Positions 8,006 to 16,763 of a stretch of DNA of 64,000 bases are shown here, one piece after another. This DNA is from Maricaulis salignorans (lineage in GTDB: Bacteria; Pseudomonadota; Alphaproteobacteria; Caulobacterales; Maricaulaceae). Made by a program: the position numbers and the translations under genes. Positions within the stretch are counted from its first letter, which is position 1, and each line of letters starts with the position of its first letter. The notes below the pieces were generated by a model. That model searched no databases. It was not told the DNA's origin and saw only the letters and a list, made by a program, of their open reading frames with translations. Where the stretch lies: NCBI RefSeq assembly GCF_900103475.1, contig NZ_FNHG01000010.1, forward strand, positions 1 to 64,000, read 5' to 3'.

Positions 8006-8362
8006 ATGTCACGAGTGACATCCGGCCCGGCTACGGCCATCCGCCACAAAAAAGTTATCAAGAAAGCGAAAGGCTATTACGGCCGTCGCAAGAATACCTT
8101 CCGCGCTGCCGTCCAGGCTGTGGAGAAGGCCGGCCAGTACGCGTATCGCGACCGCCGTGCCAAGAAGCGCACCTTCCGCGCCCTCTGGATCCAGCGCATC
8201 AATGCCGGCGCACGCCTGCACGGCATGACCTATTCGACTATGATGCACGGCCTGATCAAGGCCGGTATCGAGGTTGACCGCAAGGTCCTGTCCGACATCG
8301 CCATCCATGAGCCAGACGCCTTCAAGGCCCTGGTTGATCAGGCGCAGTCCGCGCTGGCCTAG
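8006..8362 (+). CDS. rplT: 50S ribosomal protein L20
   Basis: This 118-residue protein has the L20 signature: the N-terminal [21 protein letters not shown], then [19 protein letters not shown] and the C-terminal globular domain. L20 binds 23S rRNA early in 50S assembly and represses its own mRNA in several bacteria. The length and position after rpmI are standard. Confidence 0.98.
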   Translation: MSRVTSGPATAIRHKKVIKKAKGYYGRRKNTFRAAVQAVEKAGQYAYRDRRAKKRTFRALWIQRINAGARLHGMTYSTMMHGLIKAGIEVDRKVLSDIAIHEPDAFKALVDQAQSALA

Positions 8363-8382
8363 GCTTGTCATACGACTTCAGG

Positions 8383-8420
8383 AAAAGGCTCGCCGGCTCA
8401 CCGCCCGCGGGCCTTTTTTG
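8383..8420 (+). terminator. Intrinsic terminator after rplT
   Basis: AAAAGGC (8383-8389) can pair with GCCTTTT within GCCTTTTTT (8411-8419), with a GC-rich inner helix containing CCCGCGGG. The T run follows directly. It separates rpmI-rplT from pheS. Confidence 0.7.
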
Positions 8421-8518
8421 TTTCAGGGCCTGACTTCATCCCGGGTGGCGCGGATTTGTGCTGTCGACACCTCAAAATTCAAACGCTAAACCCCAACCTG
8501 ACTGGCAAGGGCGAAGAC

Positions 8519-9601
8519 ATGACCGATACCGCTGCACTGGAAACCCTCGAGCAGGACGTGCTCGCACAGATCGCCGCCGCGACCGATGAGGCCGGCCTTG
8601 ATGCCGTGCGCGTCGGGGCGCTGGGCAAGAAGGGGTCTGTCTCGCTGATGATGCGCTCGTTGGGCGGCATGAGCCCGGAAGAACGCCAGGTGATGGGTCC
8701 GGCGCTGAACGGTCTCAAGGACCGGCTCGGCTCGGCGATTGAGGCGCGCAAGGCGATGCTGGAAGCCGCCGCGCTTGATCTCGCCCTGGCCTCCGAGACG
8801 ATCGATGTCTCCCTGCCGGTGCGGCCCGAACCAAAGGGTTCGATCCACCCGATCACCCAGGTGATGGAAGAACTCGCCGTGATTTTCGCCGATATGGGCT
8901 TTGCCGTCGCGGAAGGCTCGGACGTGGAGGACGATTTCCACAATTTCACGGCCCTGAATTTCCCGGAAGGCCATCCGGCGCGCGACACCCAGGACACCTT
9001 CTTCATGAAGCCGGACGCCGAGGGCCAGCGCAAGGTTCTGCGCACCCACACCTCGCCGGTCCAGATCCGCACCATGATGAGCCAGACGCCGCCGATCCGC
9101 ATTATCGCGCCGGGCCGGGTCTATCGCTGTGACTGGGACCAGACCCACACGCCGATGTTCCACCAGGTCGAAGGCCTGGTGATCGACAGGGAAACCCATA
9201 TGGGTCACCTCAAGGGCGTGTTGCAGGACTTCCTCGCCGCCTTCTTCGAGACCGATGAAGTCGTCACCCGTTTCCGCCCGCACCACTTCCCCTTCACCGA
9301 GCCATCGGCGGAGATGGATGTGCGCTATGAGCGCGTCGGCCAGGCCGTGAAGGTGGGCTCCGGCGATCAGTGGATGGAGATTTTGGGCTGCGGCATGGTG
9401 CACCCGAATGTGATCCGCAATTGCGGCCTCGATCCGGACGAATACCAGGGCTTCGCCTTCGGCATGGGCGTTGATCGCCTCGCCATGCTCAAATATGGCG
9501 CCCCGGATTTGCGCGATTTCTTCAATTCCGACCAGCGCTGGCTCGGCCATTACGGCTTCTCGCCGCTGCTGCAGGCGAATATGGCAACCGGTCTGAGCTG
9601 A
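8519..9601 (+). CDS. pheS: Phenylalanyl-tRNA synthetase alpha subunit
   Basis: The 360-residue catalytic subunit of the class II synthetase charges tRNA-Phe with phenylalanine as an alpha2-beta2 tetramer with PheT. The N-terminal coiled coil is followed by [19 protein letters not shown], the motif 2 region [23 protein letters not shown] and the motif 3 sequence [17 protein letters not shown]. The start at [13 protein letters not shown] is the standard family start. Its stop codon overlaps the ATG of the next gene by one base. Confidence 0.97.
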   Translation: MTDTAALETLEQDVLAQIAAATDEAGLDAVRVGALGKKGSVSLMMRSLGGMSPEERQVMGPALNGLKDRLGSAIEARKAMLEAAALDLALASETIDVSLPVRPEPKGSIHPITQVMEELAVIFADMGFAVAEGSDVEDDFHNFTALNFPEGHPARDTQDTFFMKPDAEGQRKVLRTHTSPVQIRTMMSQTPPIRIIAPGRVYRCDWDQTHTPMFHQVEGLVIDRETHMGHLKGVLQDFLAAFFETDEVVTRFRPHHFPFTEPSAEMDVRYERVGQAVKVGSGDQWMEILGCGMVHPNVIRNCGLDPDEYQGFAFGMGVDRLAMLKYGAPDLRDFFNSDQRWLGHYGFSPLLQANMATGLS

Positions 9602-10221
9602 TGTGGCGCTGGTTCACCAATAACCACCAGACCCTGACCGGGATCGGCGCCATGCTCGTCGGCATCGCGGCCCTGTTTGTGGCCTGGGACCAGGGCCGGG
9701 TGATGCGGGCGCAGCAGCATGGTGCGGTGGTGCCGGTGCTTCAGGTGGACGGCTTTATCCAGTCAACCGAGACGCGGCGCCATCTCGGGCTGCGGATTCT
9801 CAATAATGGTGTCGGCCCCGCCATGATCCGCACGGTATCCCTGTTGCGTGACGGAAATCCGCAGGACGGGTTCGCCCCGCTGGCGGCGCATTTTCCAGCC
9901 GCGTTTGACCGCTCATGGTCGAGCGTGAATGGTCGCGCCCTGGCACCGGGCGGCGAGGTCGAACCGGTCGTCTTCACCTGGGATCGCGACGCGCTGAGCG
10001 AAGACGAGCTGACGGCCTTGCTCGATGAATGGACCCATTGGGGGGTGTCGGTCTGTTATTGCTCCGTGTTTGATCGGTGCTGGATCTCATCCTCCAGTGA
10101 GGCCGCGCGTGAATCGGCCCGCGCCTGTCCGCCCGGGCAGATCGATCAGTTCGAACGCATGGGCGCTTCGGACCGTCCCGACCTGCCCTATGCCGAGACT
10201 GCCGGGGAGGCGACGCCGTGA
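9601..10221 (+). CDS. Unassigned single-pass membrane protein between pheS and pheT
   Basis: This 206-residue product has one N-terminal hydrophobic helix (about residues 12-32, TGIGAMLVGIAALFVAWDQG). A soluble domain follows, with an early beta-strand motif RRHLGLRILNNGVGPAMIRTV. A short Cys-rich stretch, VCYCSVFDRCW, lies near residue 155. I do not recognise a family with a defined function. It is translationally coupled to pheS (TGATG overlap) and lies 114 bases before pheT, so it is probably in the same transcript, although no link to tRNA charging is evident. Confidence 0.65.
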   Translation: MWRWFTNNHQTLTGIGAMLVGIAALFVAWDQGRVMRAQQHGAVVPVLQVDGFIQSTETRRHLGLRILNNGVGPAMIRTVSLLRDGNPQDGFAPLAAHFPAAFDRSWSSVNGRALAPGGEVEPVVFTWDRDALSEDELTALLDEWTHWGVSVCYCSVFDRCWISSSSEAARESARACPPGQIDQFERMGASDRPDLPYAETAGEATP

Positions 10222-10335
10222 CCCGCGCCCCCGCCCGGCCGCTCGCGGCCAATAGACCATTCCATCCCGAACCGGTTGATGCCTGCATGGCGCCCGGTCC
10301 GGTTTCTGATTTGTAAGTGACGGCAGGAGCCGACG

Positions 10336-12735
10336 ATGAAATTCCCGCTTTCCTGGCTGAAATACCACCTCGAGACCACGGCCTCGCTCGACGAGATCGC
10401 CGAGGCGATGACCATGGCGGGTCTGGAGATCGAGGAGATCGACAATCCGGCCGAGAAATTCGGTGCCTTCACAGTCGCCTCTGTCAAAGAGGCCGTCGCG
10501 CACCCTGATGCCGACAAGCTGCGCGTCTGCACCGTGGAGACCGTTGACGGTATCAAGCAGATCGTCTGCGGCGCGCCCAATGCCCGCACCGGCATGCGCG
10601 CCGTCTATGCCCCGCTGGGCGCCTATATTCCGGGCCTGGATTTCTCGCTCGACAAGAAGCCGCGCAAGATCCGCGGCGTCGAGAGCTCAGGCATGATGTG
10701 TTCCGCCAAGGAGCTGGAGCTCGGCGAGGACCATGACGGGATTATCGACCTGGAAGGCGACTGGGCCGTCGGCACGCCGGCCGTTGTGGCGCTTGGCCAG
10801 GATGATGTCGTCATCGATTTCGAAGTTACACCCAACCGGCCTGACTGGCTCGGCGTGCGCGGCATCGCCCGCGACCTGGCCGCAACGGGTATCGGTACGC
10901 TCAAGGATGTCCCGATCGAGCCCGTGCCGGGCACATTCCCCTGCCCGGTCAAGGTCGAGCTCGACTGGCCGGAAGCCTGTCCGGTCTTCGCCGGCCGGCT
11001 GATCCGCGGCGTCAGGAATGTGGCGTCTCCGGACTGGCTGCAAAAGGCACTCCGGTCAATCGGTCTGCGCCCGATCAATGCGCTCGCCGACATCACCAAT
11101 CTGATCTCCTATGATCGCTGCCGGCCGCTGCACGTCTATGACGCCGCCAAGCTGAGCGGCAATCTGCATGCGCGCCGCGGTGCCGGCGATAGCGACACCT
11201 TCGAGGCGCTCGACAAGAAGACCCACACGCCCACCGAAACCATGTGCGTCATCGCCGATGAAGCTCATTGCCTGGGCTTTGGCGGCATTATGGGCGGGAC
11301 CTATTCCGGCTGTAGTGACGCGACCACCGACGTCTTCATCGAGGCGGCCTGGTTCGATCCGCTGATCACCCGCGCGACCGCCAAGGCGACCGGTATCGAC
11401 AGCGATGCCAAATACCGTTTCGAGCGCGGCGTTGATCCGCAATCCATCATCGATGGTATCGAATACGCCACGCGCCTGATCCTGAAAATCTGCGGCGGCG
11501 AAGCCTCGGAAACCGCCGTGTTCGGCGAGATCCCCGCGGCGCCCGCCGATATCGAATTCCCGATCAGCGAGGTCAAACGCCTGACCGGGCTCGATCTGCC
11601 TCGGGCCGAGATCCTGCGCATCCTCACCACGCTTGGCTTCAAGCCGACCGGGGCTGGCGATATACTGACGGTCGGCGTGCCGAGCTGGCGGATGGATTGC
11701 AGCCTGAAGGCCGATCTGGTCGAGGAAGTCGCCCGCATTCACGGCTTTGACAAGCTCATCGCCACCTCACTGGCGCGTCCTTCGGTGCGGCGTCCGGCAC
11801 CGGCGACAGTGATGCAATTGCGCGCTCGCTATGCCCGCCGTGCCCTGGCTGTTCGCGGCTATCAGGAATCCGTGACCTGGTCCTTCTGCGAGAGCTCGCA
11901 GGCGGCCCTGTTTGGTGGCCATGGCGCCGGTCTGGCGCTGGAAAACCCGATCTCGTCCGAGCTCGATGTGATGCGCCCGACGGCGCTGATCCATCTGCTC
12001 ACGGCGCTGCAGGCCAATGCCGATCGCGGCCTCGCCGATGCGCGCCTGTTCGAGGTTGGCCCGGTCTATCTCACCGATGGGCCGGATGGCCAATTGCTGG
12101 TCGCGACCGGGGTGCGCCGTATCACCTCCGGCCGTCACTGGACCGGCAGCCGTGCGCCCGACCTGTTTGATGTGAAAGCGGACGCCCTGGCGGCCCTTGA
12201 GGCGGCCGGCGCACCTGCCGCATCGCTGCAAGTGGCGCCGGAAGCGCGTGACTGGTGGCATCCTGGCCGGTCCGGCGTTCTGCGCCAGGGGCCGAAGAAT
12301 GTGATGGCCGAGTTCGGTGAAATCCATCCGCGCGTGCTCAAGGCGCTGGGGATTGATGGCCGCGTGCTGGCGTTTGAGATCGTGCTCGATGCCATCCCGC
12401 AGCCGCGCAAATCCTCCGGTCTCAAGGCCCGCACGCAGCTCGACCGCGCCGATCTCACGCCCGTGAAGCGCGATTTCGCCTTCCTCGTCGACAAGACAAT
12501 TGCCGCCGACAGCCTGATCCGCGCCGCCAAGGGTGCCGACAAGGCGCTGATCACCGATGTCAGTGTGTTCGATGTCTATGACGGCAAGGGCGTGCCCGAA
12601 GGTCAGACCTCGCTGGCGATTGAGGTGGTCTTGCAGCCACGCGACAAGACGCTCACCGATGAGGAAATCGACACGGTTGCCGCCAAGGTAATCGCCAAGG
12701 TCAGTGGCGCCACAGGCGGAACGCTGCGGGGTTGA
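10336..12735 (+). CDS. pheT: Phenylalanyl-tRNA synthetase beta subunit
   Basis: The 799-residue beta subunit has the expected order: N-terminal MKFPLSWLKYHLETTASLDEI, an EMAP/tRNA-binding domain (about 40-150, with HPDADKLRVCTVE and GVESSGMMCSAKEL), the B3/B4 editing region (EVTPNRPDWLGVRGIARDL) and a central B5 domain. The C-terminal FDX-ACB anticodon-binding domain includes PVKRDFAFLVDKTI and EGQTSLAIEVVLQP. It forms the tetramer with PheS and carries proofreading of Tyr-tRNA-Phe. Confidence 0.97.
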   Translation: MKFPLSWLKYHLETTASLDEIAEAMTMAGLEIEEIDNPAEKFGAFTVASVKEAVAHPDADKLRVCTVETVDGIKQIVCGAPNARTGMRAVYAPLGAYIPGLDFSLDKKPRKIRGVESSGMMCSAKELELGEDHDGIIDLEGDWAVGTPAVVALGQDDVVIDFEVTPNRPDWLGVRGIARDLAATGIGTLKDVPIEPVPGTFPCPVKVELDWPEACPVFAGRLIRGVRNVASPDWLQKALRSIGLRPINALADITNLISYDRCRPLHVYDAAKLSGNLHARRGAGDSDTFEALDKKTHTPTETMCVIADEAHCLGFGGIMGGTYSGCSDATTDVFIEAAWFDPLITRATAKATGIDSDAKYRFERGVDPQSIIDGIEYATRLILKICGGEASETAVFGEIPAAPADIEFPISEVKRLTGLDLPRAEILRILTTLGFKPTGAGDILTVGVPSWRMDCSLKADLVEEVARIHGFDKLIATSLARPSVRRPAPATVMQLRARYARRALAVRGYQESVTWSFCESSQAALFGGHGAGLALENPISSELDVMRPTALIHLLTALQANADRGLADARLFEVGPVYLTDGPDGQLLVATGVRRITSGRHWTGSRAPDLFDVKADALAALEAAGAPAASLQVAPEARDWWHPGRSGVLRQGPKNVMAEFGEIHPRVLKALGIDGRVLAFEIVLDAIPQPRKSSGLKARTQLDRADLTPVKRDFAFLVDKTIAADSLIRAAKGADKALITDVSVFDVYDGKGVPEGQTSLAIEVVLQPRDKTLTDEEIDTVAAKVIAKVSGATGGTLRG

Positions 12736-13349
12736 TGATGGATCCTCACCGCATGGCCAAAGCACCCCCGGCGCATCAGCGGGCGTTTCTGGTCGAGGCG
12801 GTGCGGGCCAATGCGCTGGCGATGACTGTTCTGGAGCGCGCTGCGGCGATGGGTCTGCCTGATCACGGCCTGATGGCCGGCGCCGTCTACCAGGCGGTCT
12901 GGAATGCCCTCACCGGGCGCGATGCGGCCTATGGCGTCAATGATTATGATCTGGGCTATTATGATGCCTCGGACCTGGGCGAAGCAGCCGAGGACGTCGT
13001 CATCAAGGCGGGCGAGGCGGTGTTTGGCGACCTCGATGCGGTCGTCGAGATCCGCAATCAGGCGCGCGTCCACCTCTGGTTTGGCGCCAAGCATGGCGTC
13101 ACCCGCGCCCCGCTGACCAGCACGACGGAGGCCGTCAGGCATTTCGCCTCCCACACCCATGCCGTGGCCGTGCGGCTCGATAATGCCGGCAAGGTGGACG
13201 TGCTCGCGCCCTACGGGCTGGAGGAATTATTCTCCCTTCATGTCCGCCCGGTCGCCAGCCTCGCTGACAAGGCCGGCTGGAACGCCAAATGCGAGCGTCA
13301 GCACAAGCTCTGGCCGGAAGTTCGCTTCGATCGCACACAATTCGCCTGA
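12735..13349 (+). CDS. Nucleotidyltransferase-fold protein (COG3575/DUF925 type)
   Basis: The start ATG overlaps the pheT stop (TGATG). The 204-residue product contains the family pattern AVYQAVWNALTGRDAAYGVNDYDLGYYDASDLGEAAEDVVI, where the D-Y-D pair stands for the metal-binding acidic residues of the nucleotidyltransferase fold. The later HFASHTHAVAVRL and LDVLAPYGLEELF-like stretch are also family-typical. The substrate is unknown. Translational coupling to pheT suggests coexpression only. Confidence 0.8.
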   Translation: MMDPHRMAKAPPAHQRAFLVEAVRANALAMTVLERAAAMGLPDHGLMAGAVYQAVWNALTGRDAAYGVNDYDLGYYDASDLGEAAEDVVIKAGEAVFGDLDAVVEIRNQARVHLWFGAKHGVTRAPLTSTTEAVRHFASHTHAVAVRLDNAGKVDVLAPYGLEELFSLHVRPVASLADKAGWNAKCERQHKLWPEVRFDRTQFA

Positions 13350-13534
13350 CAAGCACTTTGAGATAACACCGCTCAACCCATTGGGGAAAAACCCACATTC
13401 CCCGGCTGGTTGCCAAGTTTTTTTGCTAATCTCGCTTCAGGCGTATGGTGATATCCGGCACGCACCGCTAGTATGGTTAATAGTCGTTAACTGAAACTCG
13501 ACGCTGTCAGCGACAGCGCTGGTGGTGTGTATAG

Positions 13535-15007
13535 ATGATGGACCGGGTAACAGCCCTGCTGACACAAGCCGCGGCAACGATTCTGGTCGTGATCGGACTG
13601 GTGGCGATCCTCGGCTTTACCCATTCGCGCGCCTATCGCGCCGGCTATTGCGCCGTCCAGACCTGCGCCGAGAGTGGCGAACATCGCTGGTGGTGGCCGT
13701 TCGGAAGCGAGGACCCGCCAGCCCCAGACGGTCCAGCTCGCATCACGCCGGACTACACCCCGGACAATTTCTATTCCTACCAGGACAGCCCTTACCAGGA
13801 CCGCCCCTATCAAGACCGGCCCTATCAAGACCGGCCCTATCAGGACCGGCCGACCGGCGAGACCGGCAGCGACACCCGTTATTCGGATCGCGTCGTCTAC
13901 GGGGATACGACCGGTACCGCCAGCACGCTGCCGCTGTCGTTTGGCACCGGTCCGGTGACCAGTGACTATCCCCGCTCCTACGCCACCTCGCGCTATGGCT
14001 CACGCCCCCGCTTTTTCGGCACGCCCGGTGAACGAATCTGCCCGGCGCCCTTCAATGGCGAAGATGCGCGCCGGATGGCACCCGAGTTGGCGCGTTGCTG
14101 GCTCAATATTGGCGATGCCTACCAGGCGATGGACCAGATGGAACAGGCCCGCGACGCCTGGAACCGCTCGCTGCATGCCGGCTCGCAAAGCGGCGTTCAG
14201 GCGACGCTGGCGGCCCAGCAACGGCTCCAGACGGCGGTGCTGCAGTATTCCTGCCCCAGTGATGCCGACAGCCTGGCGCGCATCGCCTATGGCGCCGGCC
14301 AGCCGGACAGCACAGGCGATATCATCCAGTTGATTGCCCGCCAGCGCGCCCTCGCCGCGCTTGGCTTCTATTCCGGCCCGGTCGACGGCTCCTATGGCCC
14401 GGTGACCCGTCGCTCGGTCCGCGATTTCCAGCGCGAAATGGGTTATGATCAGACCGGCGCCCTGACCTCGCAAGAGACCGTCACCCTGATCTGCCACGCG
14501 GCAATCAATGCGCGCGATGCCGAGTCCCAGAATTTGATGGGCATCATGTTCGCGACCGGACTGGGTGTGAGGCAAAGCATCGATTCGGCCATGGAATGGC
14601 TCGACACGGCCGCCGAGCGCGGCAATGGCGGCGCCAATTTCAATCTTGCCCTGATTTACGGCACCGGCACTGTCCAGGGCAGTTACCGCCTGTGCGGGCT
14701 GATCGAAAGTCCGGAACGTGCGGATAGTTATCTGCGCCGGGCCGCCGATCTCGGCCATGCCAGGGCAATCCGTCTGCGGCGCGAATTCGCCAGTACCAGC
14801 GGCACGCCTGCCGAGCGCTGGACGCGGATCTCGCAGGCCCTGCTGCGCGAGGCTGAGGCCTCAGGCGATCGCTTTTATCTCGCCTGGCAGCAACGCGTCG
14901 ACGAGGCGCGGCGCGAGAACGGAAATGAACTCAACCAGCCAGGCTGCTACCAGGCGGCACAGGATGACGGCCACCCCGCAGCGGCGGGTGCCGGTCAGAC
15001 CGATTGA
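13535..15007 (+). CDS. Membrane-anchored peptidoglycan-binding Sel1-repeat protein
   Basis: This 490-residue protein has one N-terminal membrane helix (about residues 12-29). A low-complexity extracytoplasmic linker includes five YQD(S/R)P pentapeptides (residues 82-106). Then come a TPR-like segment (ARCWLNIGDAYQAMDQMEQARDAWNRSL) and a PG_binding_1 domain (IARQRALAALGFYSGPVDGSYGPVTRRSVRDFQREMG). Sel1-like repeats follow (AESQNLMGIMFATGLGVRQSIDSAMEWLDTAAERGNGGANFNLALIYGTG). The layout suggests a periplasmic scaffold tied to the cell wall. A small lipoprotein gene follows 18 bases later. Confidence 0.8.
   Translation: MMDRVTALLTQAAATILVVIGLVAILGFTHSRAYRAGYCAVQTCAESGEHRWWWPFGSEDPPAPDGPARITPDYTPDNFYSYQDSPYQDRPYQDRPYQDRPYQDRPTGETGSDTRYSDRVVYGDTTGTASTLPLSFGTGPVTSDYPRSYATSRYGSRPRFFGTPGERICPAPFNGEDARRMAPELARCWLNIGDAYQAMDQMEQARDAWNRSLHAGSQSGVQATLAAQQRLQTAVLQYSCPSDADSLARIAYGAGQPDSTGDIIQLIARQRALAALGFYSGPVDGSYGPVTRRSVRDFQREMGYDQTGALTSQETVTLICHAAINARDAESQNLMGIMFATGLGVRQSIDSAMEWLDTAAERGNGGANFNLALIYGTGTVQGSYRLCGLIESPERADSYLRRAADLGHARAIRLRREFASTSGTPAERWTRISQALLREAEASGDRFYLAWQQRVDEARRENGNELNQPGCYQAAQDDGHPAAAGAGQTD
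13778..13852 (+). repeat. Five 15-bp tandem repeats coding YQDRP
   Basis: Five in-frame 15-base units encode YQDSP once and YQDRP four times. The middle units are nearly identical in DNA (CTATCAAGACCGGCC), which points to recent slippage or expansion, and the copy number may vary between strains. Confidence 0.85.
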
Positions 15008-15025
15008 CCCGGTCTCAGGAAGGAT

Positions 15026-15628
15026 ATGAACACCATGAGAAAATTCACGCTATTCCTGGCCACCGCGACCGCTTTGTCGGCCTGCGCAACGACGCAGACT
15101 CCCAGCGGCGTACCACCCCACTCCCACCCCGCGCCGCCCCACCGGGTTGCCGACACCGTCGGCCCGGCCACCAATATGTGCCAGGTCGCAGGTCTGGCCG
15201 AGCAGCGTCTGGGCATGCTGGAGGAAATTCACCGCTACCGAGAAGCGATCCGCGTCGAGCCCGGCCGGTCGGTCAGTGTCGCCGACACCCGGACCCAGGA
15301 ATTGATCGCCGCGTTCGAGACCGATCTGGACGGGTCTTACCGCTTCGCGACTGCCTCCTGCCGCACTTATAACCGCTGCCTGGAGGAAAACCGCTTCGAG
15401 GAAGCCCGCTGCCAGGACACGGCCCAGCTCTGGCACGAGGGCCAGGATCGTTTCCATGACCTCTCGCTCCAGCTCGCCGCCGTGCGCGAACGGATCGCGT
15501 CAGGTTGCACCAGTTGTTCGGCTCCTCAGCCCGCCCCATCGCCGGACCGGCCCTATAACCATCGTCATGAACCGAATAATCCGGATGACCTTCTCGGCTC
15601 GGTGTTTTCCACCGGGGGACACCGCTAG
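15026..15628 (+). CDS. Small lipoprotein of unknown function
   Basis: The 200-residue product has a type II signal peptide with lipobox LSAC (cleavage before the Cys of SACATTQ). The mature part is helical with four spaced cysteines in the centre (CRTYNRCLEENRFEEARCQ) and a CTSC pair near the C-terminus. A start at 15035 is also possible with the same AGGAAGGA site. No family is recognised. It lies 18 bases after the Sel1/peptidoglycan-binding gene and probably belongs to the same envelope operon. Confidence 0.7.
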   Translation: MNTMRKFTLFLATATALSACATTQTPSGVPPHSHPAPPHRVADTVGPATNMCQVAGLAEQRLGMLEEIHRYREAIRVEPGRSVSVADTRTQELIAAFETDLDGSYRFATASCRTYNRCLEENRFEEARCQDTAQLWHEGQDRFHDLSLQLAAVRERIASGCTSCSAPQPAPSPDRPYNHRHEPNNPDDLLGSVFSTGGHR

Positions 15629-15635
15629 CGCAGGG

Positions 15636-16253
15636 TCAAGCCTGTTGCTGACGGAGTTCGCCCCGGGCCTGGGTCAGGATCTGAAAGGCCGAGCTGAGAA
15701 AGAGACCGGCCATGCCCAGGGCGACGATGATGTCGGGCCAATGGCTCTGGGTCATCCAGACGACGCCAGCGGAAACGAAGACCGCGATATTGCCGATCGC
15801 ATCATTGCGAGAACAGAGCCAGACCGAGCGCACATTGGCGTCGCCATCGCGCCAGCGCATCAGGATCAGAACGCTGATCACATTGGCCGCCAGCGCCAGC
15901 AGGGCGATACCGCCCATCAGTTCCGGGACCGGCTGCGCCACGAATATCGCCCGATAGAGCGCCAGGACCAGGATAGCTGCACCCATCACAAACAGGCTGC
16001 CCGCCTTGATCAGGGCCGCATTGGCCCGCCAGCTCGGCGGCTTGCCGATCACCCAGAGCGAGAGACCATAGGTCGCCGCGTCGGCGAAGAAATCGAGCGC
16101 ATCGGCCTTGAGCGCCTGGGACTGCGCCGCCGCCCCGGCCAGCATCTCGACCACAAACATCGCGGCATTGATGATGATGACCGCGATCAGCGCGCGTTTG
16201 AATCCGGCGCTCATACCGTCGAATTCCTTGGTTTCGCAGCAACTTCCAGCCAT
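15636..16253 (-). CDS. Cation diffusion facilitator metal exporter, short form
   Basis: The protein has 205 residues if started at MAGSCCETKEF, which sits 9 bases after AAGGA. Upstream starts would abut that site. About six membrane helices are seen, with the CDF metal-site motifs ALKADALDFFADAATYGLS in helix 2 and SRNDAIGNIAVFVSAGVVW in helix 5. The cytoplasmic C-terminal domain of longer CDF proteins is absent. The N-terminal SCCE could bind metal. The family exports Zn, Cd, Co or similar divalent ions by proton antiport. A MerR-type gene lies divergently and shares a typical MerR promoter, so metal induction is likely. Confidence 0.88.
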   Translation of the reverse strand: MAGSCCETKEFDGMSAGFKRALIAVIIINAAMFVVEMLAGAAAQSQALKADALDFFADAATYGLSLWVIGKPPSWRANAALIKAGSLFVMGAAILVLALYRAIFVAQPVPELMGGIALLALAANVISVLILMRWRDGDANVRSVWLCSRNDAIGNIAVFVSAGVVWMTQSHWPDIIVALGMAGLFLSSAFQILTQARGELRQQQA

Positions 16254-16285
16254 GTGCTTCATTCCTTGCAAATCAGTTCAGGCAC

Positions 16286-16316
16286 AGCCTAATCTCTCTA
16301 GTCACTAGAGGTTCAA
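16286..16316 (-). promoter_or_regulatory. MerR-type promoter and operator of the CDF gene
   Basis: On the minus strand TTGAAC (16316-16311) and TAGGCT (16291-16286) are separated by 19 bases, the over-long spacing typical of MerR-activated promoters. The spacer holds a perfect dyad CTCTAGT-C-ACTAGAG (16296-16310). The divergent MerR gene starts 7 bases beyond the -35 box, so the same site probably controls both. Confidence 0.85.
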
Positions 16317-16322
16317 GCACAA

Positions 16323-16754
16323 ATGTCAGACTTGTCGATCGGGAAGCTGTCGCGGGCGAGCGGGGTCAAGGTCCCGACCATCCGCTATTATGAGAATATC
16401 GGCCTGTTGGCGGCACCGCCGCGTTCGGAAGGCGGGCAGCGGCGCTATGACAAGACCAATGTCGAACGTCTGCGCTTCATCCGCCATGGACGGGCGCTTG
16501 GTTTCGGGCTGGATGATTTACGCGCCTTGCAGGAGCTCTCCGACCGGCCCAACCAGTCATGCCAGCGCGCCGACGCTATCGCCAGCCGGCAATTGGCTGA
16601 AGTCGAGCGGCGCATTGCCGGGCTGGAGGCCGTACGAGTGGAACTGGCACGCATGCTCGATCACTGCGCCCATGGCGAGGTCGATCAATGCCGCGTCATC
16701 GAGACTCTGTCGGATCACGCCCTGTGCGAGGGCGATCACCTCAAGATCAGCTAG
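16323..16754 (+). CDS. MerR-family metal-responsive regulator (ZntR/CadR-like)
   Basis: This 143-residue protein has the MerR winged helix (SIGKLSRASGVKVPTIRYYENIGLL, residues 5-29), the wing GGQRRYDK and a coiled-coil dimer helix. Cys80 corresponds to the divalent-metal-specific cysteine of ZntR, CadR and PbrR. Cys115 and Cys123 bracket the C-terminal metal loop (HCAHGEVDQC). Cys80 argues against a Cu(I) sensor, where this position is serine. It lies divergent to the CDF exporter and next to its operator. Probably activates the exporter on Zn, Cd, Pb or Co excess. Confidence 0.9.
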   Translation: MSDLSIGKLSRASGVKVPTIRYYENIGLLAAPPRSEGGQRRYDKTNVERLRFIRHGRALGFGLDDLRALQELSDRPNQSCQRADAIASRQLAEVERRIAGLEAVRVELARMLDHCAHGEVDQCRVIETLSDHALCEGDHLKIS

Positions 16755-16763
16755 GCCCGAGGG

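Noticed and set aside
13502-13518. CGCTGTC-AGC-GACAGCG hairpin before the Sel1 gene
   Set aside because: It is a short stem with a three-base loop, no T run and no clear position relative to a promoter. Too weak to call a terminator or regulator.
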